Below are positions 22,241-32,330 of a stretch of DNA of 64,000 nt, piece by piece (the stretch's first letter is position 1; every line of letters begins with the position of its first letter). Position numbers and translations under genes: made by a program. The notes beneath the pieces are model-generated. The model searched no databases, had not been told where the DNA came from, and worked only from the letters and a program-made list of their open reading frames with translations. The stretch covers positions 117,127,033 through 117,191,032 of the forward strand of contig NC_081841.1 of NCBI RefSeq assembly GCF_963259705.1. The letters run 5' to 3'. The stretch comes from Myotis daubentonii. Taxonomy: Eukaryota > Chordata > Mammalia > Chiroptera > Vespertilionidae.

Positions 22241-23150
22241 CCTAGCTCAGTCGTCGCCTACCTCAATCTTCGCTGTGAATGCCTTTTCTCCTTCTCTCCG
22301 CCACTACTGTCCCCTCCTCTGAACTGAAAACTGCTCTGACCTCGCCCCATCCCCCTTCACCCTTCCCAAAGGAAAAATGCGACAGTTTTAAAATCCAAGA
22401 CAGTTTTAAAATCCAAGCGGCTAGAGGCCTGGGAACAGGCTGCGCAACCTGCTCCCTCCCTCTCCCCGCCTTTTCTCCAGCCTCCAGGTCCCTGGCTTCC
22501 ACTGCTCCTTCCATTTTCCCTTGGATAACAGCCCATTCTAACATTTTCTCCCGCTTTCGCTGCAATACCTACCTCTCTCAGGCTCACCAAGTGCCTCCCA
22601 CCATCCCCGAAGAAGATTCGGCGACACCATCCAGGACCGGATGACCCATCATTCCTCACAGGCTCTTACCGGGCAAGGGACCCTCCGATTCTGCTCAGGT
22701 TTTTCATATTTTCAGGTGAAATGGGACATGGAATGATGAGGGAGTCATCAATTCTACTGTCTGGATGGGAAATCCTCTAGTGTCACTCTCTATTTACGAA
22801 CCCTGTACCTACTCCTATGCCCACCCTCATCAACACAACTTTCCATCTACTCTCAAACATCAATCCCTCCTCCTCTACATCCTGCTGGATTTCTGTCACT
22901 GGCTCGCACCCTCATCATAGCCACTCAATTCCAACCTATTGCACCATCTAACTAAACTCTCTAGAAATTCGCAGCTCCTGGCCGGACCTCCTGCCCATGG
23001 CCCTGACCAAACTCCGGCTACACCAAGGAGCCCCATTTTCTTGAGCCCTTTTGACTCTTCTTGCTCAATCACCGTCTTCTTACTGATCCCCCTCCCCTGG
23101 GTACGTATCTCCCATATCTGTCTTTAACCAGGCAATTGCTCTGAGAACAT
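22241..23150 (+). other. Provirus 1 interval with pol largely deleted
   Basis: No RT motif (YxDD region), RNase H or integrase core is visible on either strand. A short direct repeat aaatccaagacagttttaaa / cagttttaaaatccaag lies near 22385-22416. Confidence 0.6.
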
Positions 23151-23199
23151 GAGAACAGGTTTCTGCCCAAGCCAGAGCCGACCGACCAGGACTCCCAAG

Positions 23200-23400
23200 A
23201 CCAGCCCTTCACCCTGGTGACTCGGTCCTCCTTAAGAACCTACAACCACAAGCCTTGGAGCCTAGGTGGACAGGACTTCACACTGTAATCCTCACAGCCC
23301 CCACTGTGGCCAAGCTGCTTGGCGACCCCAGCTTGACGACCTGTCCTGGCACCGCCTCTCCAGACTCAAGAGGACCCCGGAGCAGCATGACTTCTATAAA
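23200..23400 (+). pseudogene. pol: Integrase C-terminal remnant of provirus 1
   Basis: The segment around 23216-23325 translates to GDSVLLKNLQPQALEPRW and onward, typical of the C-terminal DNA-binding GPY/F-type domain of gammaretroviral integrases. The zinc and catalytic core domains are missing upstream. The env remnant overlaps in another frame downstream, as in related viruses. Confidence 0.7.
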
Positions 23401-24440
23401 TGTGAGGTGTTGGGCCCCACTAAGGTCCGCCTTAACCACCCTCCCCTCTTCCTTCTCCTCCTGGCCCTCAGCAACCTACACCTACCCCCACCCACTTATG
23501 TGTGGAGGTTCAAGGTCCGTGAAACCTACTACCAGAATGGCAAACAAGTCACCTGGCAGGTCTTTGCTGGCTGCCATCCCACTCACGACTTCTCCAAGAA
23601 CCCAAGGGAAAGGTGAATGTCAGCCTCCTGTGGCTGGCATTCCCCTTTGGGAACCCGAAACTCCAGAGCCCATCCTGCCCCCACGGATATGCTACCAGAC
23701 CAGTAATCCGGTAACCGGAGGGCGAGTCACGTGGAACTGCACCCAGAACTACACCGCAGCCAGCCCCACCAAGGCCAGTCCAGGTACCTTCTTTTGGTGC
23801 AATGGCACCTTAAGCAACTGCATGAACTCCTCTGACCCCGGGCCTTGCTTCGTGGTCACAGTAGTTCCCCAACTAACCTTGTACGGAGAGTCGGAGCTCA
23901 CTGGTTGCTCCCTCCATCCCATCCCTGGACCCACCTGGCTGCCTTCCTCCCTGTCATGTTAGGGGTGAGTATCACTGCCTTGGTAGGCCTCACTGGGGGG
24001 CCCTCGGGAACAGTCTGGTCACTGCTCAGTACTTTAATGACAAGCTCCAGTTAGCCCTGGAGTCTACTACTGCCTCTTTTAGCCTCCCTACAGCAGCAAG
24101 TGACATCAGTAGCCCAAGTAGCCCTACAGAACCAGCTCGCCTCAGACCTTCTGACTGCAGAAAAAGGAGGAACCTGTATATTCCTTCAGGAAGAATGCTG
24201 TTACTACATCGAGCCGGAGTAGTGGAGCAAAACGTAAACGTACAGACCCTGACTAAGCTGAGTGAAGAACGACATGCAGGACACTTCCAGGACAACTCTC
24301 CTTCCGGCTGGTTCCAAAGCCCCTTAGCCACCTGGGTCCTACCCATGATAGGGCCCCTGATTCTCATCTGTGTCTTTTTTCTCCTAGCCCCCTGCCTCCT
24401 CAAGTTCATCCGCTCCCGGATCGCGGAGATGTCAGAGTGA
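23390..24440 (+). pseudogene. env: env remnant of provirus 1 (surface + transmembrane)
   Basis: The envelope glycoprotein precursor would mediate receptor binding and fusion. A signal-peptide-like hydrophobic stretch lies at about 23437-23472. A cysteine- and N-glycosylation-rich surface part (NCT, NYT, NGT, NSS around 23730-23840) lies in a different frame. The transmembrane part shows the CX6CC motif (CIFLQEECC, about 24175-24203) and a membrane span (WVLPMIGPLILICVFFLL) near the end. At about 1.05 kb it is much shorter than usual, with shifts between parts. Confidence 0.8.
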
Positions 24441-24592
24441 CTGTGAATCAGCTCCTGCTCCATCCCTACGCTCGGCTGCCCTCCGACCTGCCTCTGCCTA
24501 ACCCTGGCCTTTAAACGCCCCCCCTCCGTCGCCCTTAGCCAGCTGGAAGCAGTCAGAAAGAGTCGCCGTCCCTTATCACCAAAAGGCCGGAA

Positions 24593-24971
24593 TGTTAGGG
24601 CGGAGAGAGCCCAGGATCAGAGACATGTGATGAGACAATGGACTTCCCCTGGGATTTCTCACAGATCAACATGCCAGACACAGATACCAGCTTCTTCTCC
24701 CTGAATCCACATACCCCCACACAGATAGGGACTTCTTCTGAATACCCCCGCCCATCCCCTGCGGCAGAGAATTCCTCAGCTCATGTCCCCGCCCCTCACC
24801 CAACTGCAGTATAAAAAAAGCGCCCCCCTCCCTGTTGGCGTGAATCCACGTGCCCTGTCCTGGGGGTACGTGGGTCTCCCGGGGACGCAGAATAAACCTT
24901 TTCCTTTCCTTTCTTTTCTGATTCACTGGACTCTATTTCTTGCGCCGCCTCCTGAGCCACCTAACCTAACA
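24593..24971 (+). promoter_or_regulatory. 3' LTR of provirus 1
   Basis: Same length as the 5' LTR (379 bp). The only differences noticed are T/G at LTR position 8 and G/A at about position 78. It is preceded by a weak purine tract (aaaaggccggaa). Confidence 0.93.
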
Positions 24972-25025
24972 CCTAGCACATAATAAGAGCTCAATAAATG
25001 TTTGTTAAAAATGAATGAGTGAATG

Positions 25026-25284
25026 TCCTCTGGACAGCACCAATATGTCCACGGGTAATCATTTCACCTTGAACTTACTATATTTTTGTCAACCTTTTCT
25101 TCCACCCTATTCACTCAAGCTAGAAGGCTGGTGTCAATCCAAAATCCTCCCTATCTCTTATCCTGCCCTATTCCTCCTACAATTATTCAGTTTCCACATG
25201 CTGCTATAGCTTCCTCTGCATTATCCTTCATCTGTTACCCACTCCCTGATTCATGGTGATTATCCAGTTCCAACATTGCCTTTT
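25026..25284. other. Unassigned sequence
   Basis: C/T-rich sequence between the L2 tail and the tRNA-half insertion. No gene recognised. Confidence 0.4.
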
Positions 25285-25304
25285 AAAGTGTTGTGTATTA
25301 CTTG

Positions 25305-25340
25305 TAGCAGAGTAGCGCAGCGGAAGCGTGCTGGGCCCAT
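25305..25340 (+). mobile_element. Retroposed 5' half of initiator tRNA-Met
   Basis: The insert is T followed by 35 bases matching the 5' half of mammalian tRNA-iMet from its first base through the CAT anticodon, with one mismatch (gagtagcg for gagtggcg). It is flanked by perfect 20-bp repeats aaagtgttgtgtattacttg (25285-25304 and 25341-25360). The site before the first repeat reads tttt|aaag, compatible with L1 endonuclease cutting. There is no A-tail and no 3' half. It is not a functional tRNA gene. Confidence 0.92.
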
Positions 25341-25360
25341 AAAGTGTTGTGTATTACTTG

Positions 25361-25516
25361 AAAGTCTCCCATGAGTCTCTTTGAGTCTCATCTATCCCCA
25401 CTTGATCCCTTCCTCTCAAGACGTCTTGATGATCTTTCTAAAATGCAAACATATTGAGAAACAAAAACCACATTTGTAAAATTAACTGCATGAATCTCAA
25501 AACTGATAAGCTGCTC
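25361..25516. other. Unassigned sequence
   Basis: Unremarkable sequence between the tRNA-half insertion and a solo LTR. Confidence 0.4.
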
Positions 25517-25521
25517 CAAAC

Positions 25522-25824
25522 TGTTAGATCAGAGGAAGCCCAGGATCAGATGCATGCAGATGTGTGACAAGATAATGGACTCTCCCTGGAATTTTAATAG
25601 ATCAGGGTGCCAGACACAGATACCAGGCTCCTCCCTGGTATCCACAACGACCCCCACACAGATACTGACTCCTTACTGAATACCCTGCGGCAGGAACTTC
25701 CTCAGTTCATGCCCCCACCCCTCACCCAACTGCAGTATAAAACAAAGCACCCCCCTCCCTCTTGGCGCTAATCCACTGGCCCTGCCTTGGGGTTTGTGGG
25801 TCACACTGGGATGCAGATTAAAAC

Positions 25825-25896
<72 letters not shown>

Positions 25897-25958
25897 TTTT
25901 TCTTTCTGATTGACTCGATTCTCTTTATTTCCTACGCTGCCTCCTGAGTCACTTAACA
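25522..25958 (+). mobile_element. Solo LTR related to provirus 1
   Basis: Starts tgttagatcagaggaagccc and ends cacttaaca, with 5-bp TSD caaac (25517-25521 and 25959-25963). It is recognisably the same family as the provirus 1 LTRs but more diverged. It is lengthened by a CTTT repeat in the R/U5 part. Confidence 0.9.
25826..25893 (+). repeat. (CTTT)n microsatellite
   Basis: A pure CTTT run of roughly 17 units within the solo LTR. The provirus 1 LTRs have only a few pyrimidine-rich units at the same place (ttttcctttcctttctttt). Confidence 0.95.
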
Positions 25959-26049
25959 CAAACCATGGCATGCAAGACAAGCTAAGCTCCAATTGGCTTA
26001 ACATGAGCTCATTCAGACCTATATATCCCAAGATAAATCTTTAGTACAG

Positions 26050-26202
26050 AGACTCCACAAAAACTGTTTTTAAAATTTTATTTTTACATTATAGTTTATA
26101 TTTAATATTATTTTATATTCATTTTCAGTGTACAGCATAGTGGTTAGACAACAAGTACCTACTTGGCACCATATATATCTATGACAATATTATTGACTAT
26201 AT
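26050..26202 (-). mobile_element. Old L1 3' UTR, part 1
   Basis: Antisense old L1 3' UTR sequence (for example gtacagcatagtggttagac). It resumes after the nested L1 at 30067 with ctatattccctaagctgtac, so the two belong to one copy. Confidence 0.7.
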
Positions 26203-26406
26203 CCAAAGACTAAAAATGGTGGCAGATTAAGTGGATGCTGCATGGACATGCTCTCAGGAACAAACTGGAATTACAACTAAAATACAGGAAAACTGCCTGA
26301 ATAATCAATGGAAGACTCACTGGAAAGAACCCTGATAACCAAGGACCAAAACTGGAGATTGCATAGAGACTGGTAGGAGGGGCAGAGGCATGAAAGATCT
26401 GGTCAT

Positions 26407-26612
26407 GCCCTAGCTGGTTTGACTCAATGGATAGAGTGTCAGCCTGTGGACTGAAGGATCCCGAGTTTGATTCCAGTCAAGAGCATATGCCCAGGTTACA
26501 GGCTCAATTCCCCAGTAAGGAGCATGCAGAAGACAGCCAATCAATGGTTCTCTCTCATCATTGATGTTTCTAACTCTCTCTCCCTCTTCCTTCCTCTCAG
26601 AAATCAATAAAA

Positions 26613-26618
<6 letters not shown>
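26407..26618 (+). mobile_element. Ves-type SINE
   Basis: Head gccctagctggtttgactca, B-box-like gtttgattcc, body ending gaaatcaataaaaatatat. Its tail has become a GA repeat. Confidence 0.93.

Positions 26619-26662
<44 letters not shown>
26619..26662 (+). repeat. (GA)n microsatellite
   Basis: Uninterrupted GA run of about 22 units at the SINE tail. Confidence 0.95.
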
Positions 26663-26665
<3 letters not shown>

Positions 26666-27538
26666 TCAGGTGCCCACAGATAGCAACTGAAGTTCTGAAG
26701 AAATATCTCAGCTATGGGGGGTTGCCACTGGGGTCTAATCCCCAAGCTGGGCTCCCCAGGAGAGAGCACCAGAACTGAAGAGGGCACTCACACAAAATCT
26801 GGCTGTGAAAAGCAGCAGGGTTGCTGTTTGCCAGGGAGAGACTGGAAATTCAGACATCCTCTTAAAGGGATAATGCACAAAAATCCCTGTGAAGCTAATA
26901 ACTGGAATAGTGAGCCGAGGGTTTTTCCTGGGGTCCTGTCTCCTGATGCCAAAGAACGAGTGCACAGACCAGAGGATTTAAGAAAAAGTGTGGAAAATTT
27001 ATTACAACTATATGCCAACAAGCTTGACAATGCAGATGAAATGGACAAATTCCTAGAAAAATACAATCTCCCAAAACTGAATCAGGAAGATTCAGAAAAC
27101 CTGAATAGGCCAATAACAACTGATGAAATAGAAGCAGTAATCAAAAAACTCCCAGCAAACAAAAACCCAGATGCCAAATGGCTTCAAAGGGGAGTTTTAT
27201 CATTCAAGGAAGAACTAACACTTACACTTTTCAAACTATTCCAAAAAAATCCAAGAGGAAGGAACACTTCCAAACAGTTTTTATGAGGTCAGCATTATCC
27301 TAATTCCAAAACCAGATAAAGACACCACAAAGAAAGAGAATTACAGGCCAATATTCTTGATGAACATAGACACTAAAATCCTTAACAAAGTATTATAAAA
27401 TCAGATCCATCAATATATTAAAAAGATGATACAACATGACCAAGTGAGATTTTATTCCAGGGATGCAAGGTTGGTACAATATTCAGAAATCAATAAACGT
27501 GATAGACCACATAACAAATTGAATGCAAAAACCACATG

Positions 27539-27760
27539 GCCCTAGCCAGTATGCTCAGTGGATAGAGCATCAGCCTGCAGACCAAAGGATCTGGGGTTTG
27601 ACTCCAGTCAAGGGCATGTACCTTGGTTGCAGGCTCCTCCCCAGCCCGGGCCCTGGCTGGGGCTCATGCAGGAGGCAACCAATCGATGTGTTTCTCTCAT
27701 ATCAATATTTCTCTGTCTTCCCCTCTCTCTTCCCCTCTCTCTTCCACTCTCCCTAAAAAC
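27539..27760 (+). mobile_element. Ves-type SINE
   Basis: Head gccctagccagtatgctcag, B-box-like gtttgactcc, CT-rich body. It has an extra GC-rich segment (cccagcccgggccctggctgg). It abuts the next SINE head to tail. Confidence 0.9.
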
Positions 27761-27767
27761 AAATGGA

Positions 27768-28005
27768 GCCCTAGCTGGTTTTACTCAGTGGATAGAGTGA
27801 CAACCTGCAGACCGAAGGGTCCCAGGTTCGATTCTGGTAAAGAGCACATGCCCAGGTTGCTGGCTTGATCACCAGTAGGGGACATGCAGGAGGCAGCCAA
27901 CCAATGATTCTCTCTCATTATTGATGTTTCTATCTCTCTCTTCCCTCTCCCTTCCTCTCTGAAATCAATAAATATATATTAAAAAATAAAATAAAATAAA
28001 TGGAA
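27768..28005 (+). mobile_element. Ves-type SINE
   Basis: Head gccctagctggttttactca, B-box ggttcgattctgg, tail gaaatcaataaatatatatt followed by AAAAT units. Second member of a back-to-back pair. Confidence 0.93.
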
Positions 28006-28433
28006 AAAATATCCTTAGGTGAAGATTAACAACAACAAAAAAATAATAATCACATGATCATATCAATAGATGCAGAAAAAGCATTCAACAAAATCTATCA
28101 CCCATTTTTTATAAAAACTCTAAGCAAAGTGGGAATAGAGGGAGCATTTCTCAACATGATAAAGGCCATATATGACAAACGAACAGCAAACATCATACTA
28201 AATGGGCAAAAACTAAAATCATTTCCCCTAAGAATAGGAACAAGACAGGGATGCCTACTTTCACCACTGCTGTTCAACATAGTACTGGAAGTACTAGGCA
28301 CAGCGATCAGACAAGAAAAAGAAATAAAAGGCATCCAAATTGGAAAGTAGGAAGTAAAACTCTCATTATTCACAGATGACATGATGTTGTACATAGAAAA
28401 CCCTAAAGAATCCATCAAAAACCTACTAGATTC

Positions 28434-28651
28434 GCCCTAACCGGTTTGGCTCAGAGGATAGAGCGTCGGCCTGCGGACTCAAGGGTCCCAGGTTCGATTC
28501 CGGTCAAGGGTATGTACCTTGGTTGCGGGCATATCCCCAGTGGGGAGTGTGCAGGAGGCAGCTGATTGATATTTCTCTCTCATCAATGTTTCTAACTCTC
28601 TATCCCTCTCCATTCCTCTCTGTAAAAAAATCAATAAAATATATTTTTTTA
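28434..28651 (+). mobile_element. Ves-type SINE, young-looking
   Basis: Head gccctaaccggtttggctca and B-box ggttcgattccgg are close to consensus. TSD aaaacctactagattc is at 28418-28433, with a copy having one extra C at 28652-28668. It interrupts the L1 RT region. Confidence 0.95.
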
Positions 28652-30066
28652 AAAACCCTACTAGATTCAATAAATGAATTTGGCAATGTAGCAGGATACA
28701 AAGTCAACACTCAAAAATCAATGACTTTCATATACACCAATAATGAGTTCTCAGCGAGAGAAACTAAACAAGCAATCCAATTTACCATTACAACAACAAC
28801 AAAAATTTAGATACCCAGGAATAAACTTAACCAAGGCAAAAGACCTGTACTCAGAAAACCACAGGGCTTTGAAAAAAGAGATCAAAGAAGCTATAAACAA
28901 GTGGAAAAATATACCAGGTTCATGGATCGGTAGAATCAACATCATTAAAATGTCCATACTACTCAAAGCAATCTATAGATTCAATGCAATCCCCATTAAA
29001 ATACCAACAGCATATTTCAAAGATCTAGAAAAATACTCCAAAAATTTATATGGAATCAAAAAATACCCCAAGTAGCTGCAGCAATCTTGGAAAGAAAAAC
29101 AAAGTTGGAGGAATCACAATATCAGATTTCAAGCTATACTACAAAGCCACCGTTATCAAAACAGCCTGTAACTGGCACAAGAACAGGCATAGTAGTCAAT
29201 GAAACAGAACAGAGACCCCGGAAATTGACTCAAGCCATTATGCTCAATTAATATTTGACAAAGGAGACAAGAGCATACAATGGAGTGAAAATAGTCTCTT
29301 CAATAAATGGTGTTGGGAAAATTGGACAGATACATGCAAGAAATGAAACTTGACCACCAACTTACACCATACACAAGAATAAACTCAAAATGGATAAAAG
29401 ACTTAAATGTAATTCATGAAACCATAAAAATCCTAGAAGAAACCATAGGCAGCAAAATCTCAGACATGTCTCCTAGCAATGTGTTTACGGATAATTTCCT
29501 AGGGCAAAGGAAACTAAAGAGAAAATAAACAAATGGAATTACATCAAAATAAAAAACTTCTGCATAGCAAAAGAAATCATCAACAAATCAAAAAGGGAGC
29601 TCACTATATGAGAGAACATATTTGGTACATTTATTAGTATACTATGGAATAATATGCAGCAGTAAAAAAGAAGTACCTCTTACTCTTTAGACAGCATGGA
29701 GGGACCTGGAAGGTATCATGCTAAGTGAAATAAGTCAGTCAGATAAAGACAAGTATCATATGATCTCACTCATATGTGGAATAGAAGTAACAAAATAAAC
29801 TGATGAATGGAGTGGATCCAGAGTCATGGAAGCATGTAACAGAGTTTGGAATCTCGGAGGGAATGCGGGGAAGGGTAGGTGGGTGGCAAGTAATCAACCA
29901 AGAACCTTGTGTGCATATATGCATGGCCCATGGCCACAGACAATGGGGTGGTGAAGGCCTGGGGTGGGGGATGGGGTGGGCTGGAGTGAGTCAGTGGGGG
30001 AAAGAAGGAGTCATATCTAATACTTTCAACAATAAAGAATTATTTTAAAAATATTATTGACTATAT

Positions 30067-30574
30067 TCCCTAAGCTGTACTTTACATCTCTGTGACTATT
30101 TTATAACTACCAAATTGTATTTTTTAATCCCTTCACCTTTTCACCCAACCCCAAACCTCCCTCTCCTCTGGGAACCATGAGTCTGTTCTCTGTATCTAGG
30201 AGTCTGTTTCTTTTTGCTTGTTCATTTATTTTCTTCTTTAAATTCCCTATGTGCCGAAACCGGTTTGGCTCAGTGGATGGAGCGCCGGCCTGCGGACTGG
30301 AGGGTCCCAGGTTCGATTCCGGTCGGGGGCGTGTGCCTGGGTTGCGGGCATATCCCCAGAGGGAGATGTGCAGGAGGCAGCTGATCGATGTTTCTCTCTC
30401 GTCGATGTTTCTAACTCTCTGTCTCTCTCCCTTCCTCTCTGTAAAAAATCAATAAAATATATTTTAAAAAAAATTCCATATGTGCGTGAAATCATATGGT
30501 ATTTGTATGTCTGACTTCCTTCACTTAGTATAACACCCTCTAGGTCCACCTACACATTGGAGATGGTAAAATTT
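30067..30574 (-). mobile_element. Old L1 3' UTR, part 2
   Basis: Continues the antisense old L1 begun at 26050. Interrupted by a SINE (30255-30470) and by a younger L1 fragment (30575-31238). It resumes at 31239. Confidence 0.7.
30255..30470 (+). mobile_element. Ves-type SINE, young-looking
   Basis: Head cgaaaccggtttggctcagt, B-box ggttcgattccgg, TSDs aaattccctatgtgc (30240-30254) and aaattccatatgtgc (30471-30485). Confidence 0.95.
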
Positions 30575-31238
30575 CATTACTTTTATTATTATTATTCTTT
30601 ATTATTTAAAGTACTACATATGTCTCCTTTTTCCCCCATCAACCTCTCCCCGGCCACTCCTACCCCCTAGGACATTCCCCCACTGCCCCAGTGTCAGCAT
30701 CCATTGGTTATGCTTATATGCATGCATACAAGTCCTTTGGTTAATCTCTTACCCGCCCCCGACCCTGCCTTCCCTCTGAGGTTTGATGGTCTGTTTTATG
30801 CTTCTCTGTCTCTGGATCTATTTTTGTTCATAAGTTTATGTTGTTTATTATATTCCACAAATGAGTGAGATCAGGTGATATTTATCTTTCTCCAACTGGC
30901 TTATTTCACTTAGCATAATGTTCACCAGGTTCGTCCATGCTGTTGTAAATGGTAAGAGCTCTTCCTTTTTTACAGCAGCATAGTATTTCATTGTGTAGAT
31001 ATACCACAGTTTTTTAATCCACTCATCTGCTGATGGGCACTTAGGCTATTGTAAATTATACAGCTATGAACATAGGGGTGCATATATCCTTCCAAATTGG
31101 TGTTTCTGATTTCTTGGGATATATTCCTAGAAGTGGGATCATTGGGTCAAATGGGAGTTTCATTTTTAATTTTTTGAGGAAACTCCATACTCTTTTCCAC
31201 AGTGGCTGCACCAGTCTGCATTCCCACCAGCAGTGCAT
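30575..31238 (-). mobile_element. Short 5'-truncated L1 (bat-specific type)
   Basis: 3' UTR and the last ~60 codons of ORF2 ([13 protein letters not shown] at 31056-31247). The flanks tttcattactttta (left) and tttcattccttttta (right) resemble TSDs. Inserted in the old L1. Confidence 0.8.
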
Positions 31239-32085
31239 GGGTTTCATTCCTTTTTATGTCTAAGTAATATTTCATTTATATATGTACCACATTTTTTTAT
31301 CCACTCATCTATTGATGGGCATTTGGATAGCTTTCATATCTTTGTAAATAATGCTGCAATGAACATAGGGGTACATATATTCTTTTGAATTAGTGTTTTG
31401 GGTTTCTTCAAATTTATACCCGGAAGTGGAAATGTAGGTCATAGGCAGTTCATTTTAATTTTCTCTGCGCCATCCATACTGTTTTCTATAGTGGCTGAAC
31501 CAATCTACATCCCCACCAACAGTGCACAAGGGTTCTCTTTTCATCATTACTTAGCCAACACTTGTTGTTTGTTGATTTATTAATAATAGCCATTCTTACA
31601 GGTGTGAGGTTGTATCTCATTGTGATTTTAATTTGCATTTCTCTGATGATTAGTGAAGTTGGGCATCTTTTCATATATCTAATGGCCATCTGTGTGTCCT
31701 CATTGAAGAAGTGTCTATTCAGATCCTTTGCCCACTTTTGAATTGGATTGTGTTTTGGCTGTTGAGTTGTATGAATTTTTTATAAATTTTGGATATTAAT
31801 CCATATCAGATGTATCATTGGCAAATATCTTTTCTCAATCCATAGGTTGTCTTTTTGTTCTGTTGATGGTTTCCTTTACTGTGCAAATACTTGTTAGTTT
31901 TATGTAGTTCCATTTTTAAATTTTTTCCCTCTTGTTTCCCTTGCCAGGAAGATATATTAGAAAAATATATATATTTGCTAAGAGCATTGTCAGAGAATTT
32001 ACTGCCTGTTTTCTTCTAGGATTTTTATGGCTTGGGGTTTTACATTTAATGCTTTAACTCATTTTGAGTTTATTCTTTTTCTTTT
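31239..32085 (-). mobile_element. Old L1, ORF2 C-terminal part
   Basis: Antisense, more diverged than bat-specific copies. A 67-codon remnant (31486-31689) keeps [20 protein letters not shown]. Continuation of the copy at 26050 and 30067. Confidence 0.75.
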
Positions 32086-32330
32086 TTCAAGAAAAACAAT
32101 TTAAATATGATGTTACATGCCATGAACACCAATTATTCAAGAAAAATGATCTTACATATGTAATATTACATGCAATAAACATTAATATTTCAAGAATAAA
32201 AGGATTTTAAGTATAATAATATTACCAAAACTGTACTAACAGCATTATATCATAAAAGTTGTAGGAAATATGTAAAATCTGCAAATAACAGGATTACTTC
32301 TATTATATTCTAGTATATATTTTCCCCCTC
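32086..32330. other. Unassigned AT-rich sequence
   Basis: Contains two related phrases (gttacatgccatgaacaccaa and attacatgcaataaacatta), suggesting a decayed internal duplication. Otherwise nothing recognisable. Confidence 0.35.

Larger units (their letters stand above)
19379..24971 (+). mobile_element. Provirus 1: class I (gammaretrovirus-like) ERV, defective
   Basis: Complete LTR-to-LTR insertion with 5-bp TSD cctag on both sides. The order is 5' LTR, primer-binding site, long GC-rich leader, gag remnant with two zinc knuckles, protease remnant, end of integrase, env remnant and 3' LTR. The internal region is only about 4.8 kb. No reverse transcriptase or RNase H sequence is recognisable between about 22300 and 23100. 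The two LTRs differ at only two of 379 positions that I could find, so integration is recent. It cannot encode working enzymes. Confidence 0.93.
26970..29620 (+). pseudogene. L1 ORF2 pseudogene (RT part)
   Basis: The RT domain keeps [12 protein letters not shown] and [14 protein letters not shown]. The catalytic box DNA at about 28368-28382 reads ttcacagatgacatg, so a T replaces the usual A of FADD. Two SINEs at 27539-28005 and one at 28434 split the frame, and there are several stops. It cannot make ORF2p. Confidence 0.8.
26203..30049 (+). mobile_element. L1 insertion with internal deletions and four nested SINEs
   Basis: Flanked by 17-bp TSDs aatattattgactatat (26186-26202 and 30050-30066). 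A 5' UTR-like segment to about 26970 passes directly into the mid-ORF2 region ([23 protein letters not shown]), so ORF1 and the endonuclease domain are missing. RT blocks follow at 28054-28350 and 28743-29075 and the C-terminal part at 29307-29528. A further deletion lies near 29620, and the 3' UTR ends in aataaagaattattttaaa. Confidence 0.85.

Noticed and set aside
23255..23962. 235-codon frame as one gene
   Set aside because: It is a chance fusion of the integrase tail with an out-of-frame stretch and a surface-envelope piece. The real env N-terminus lies in another frame.
25305..25340. Functional tRNA gene
   Set aside because: Only the 5' half is present. There is no T arm, B box or acceptor 3' strand.
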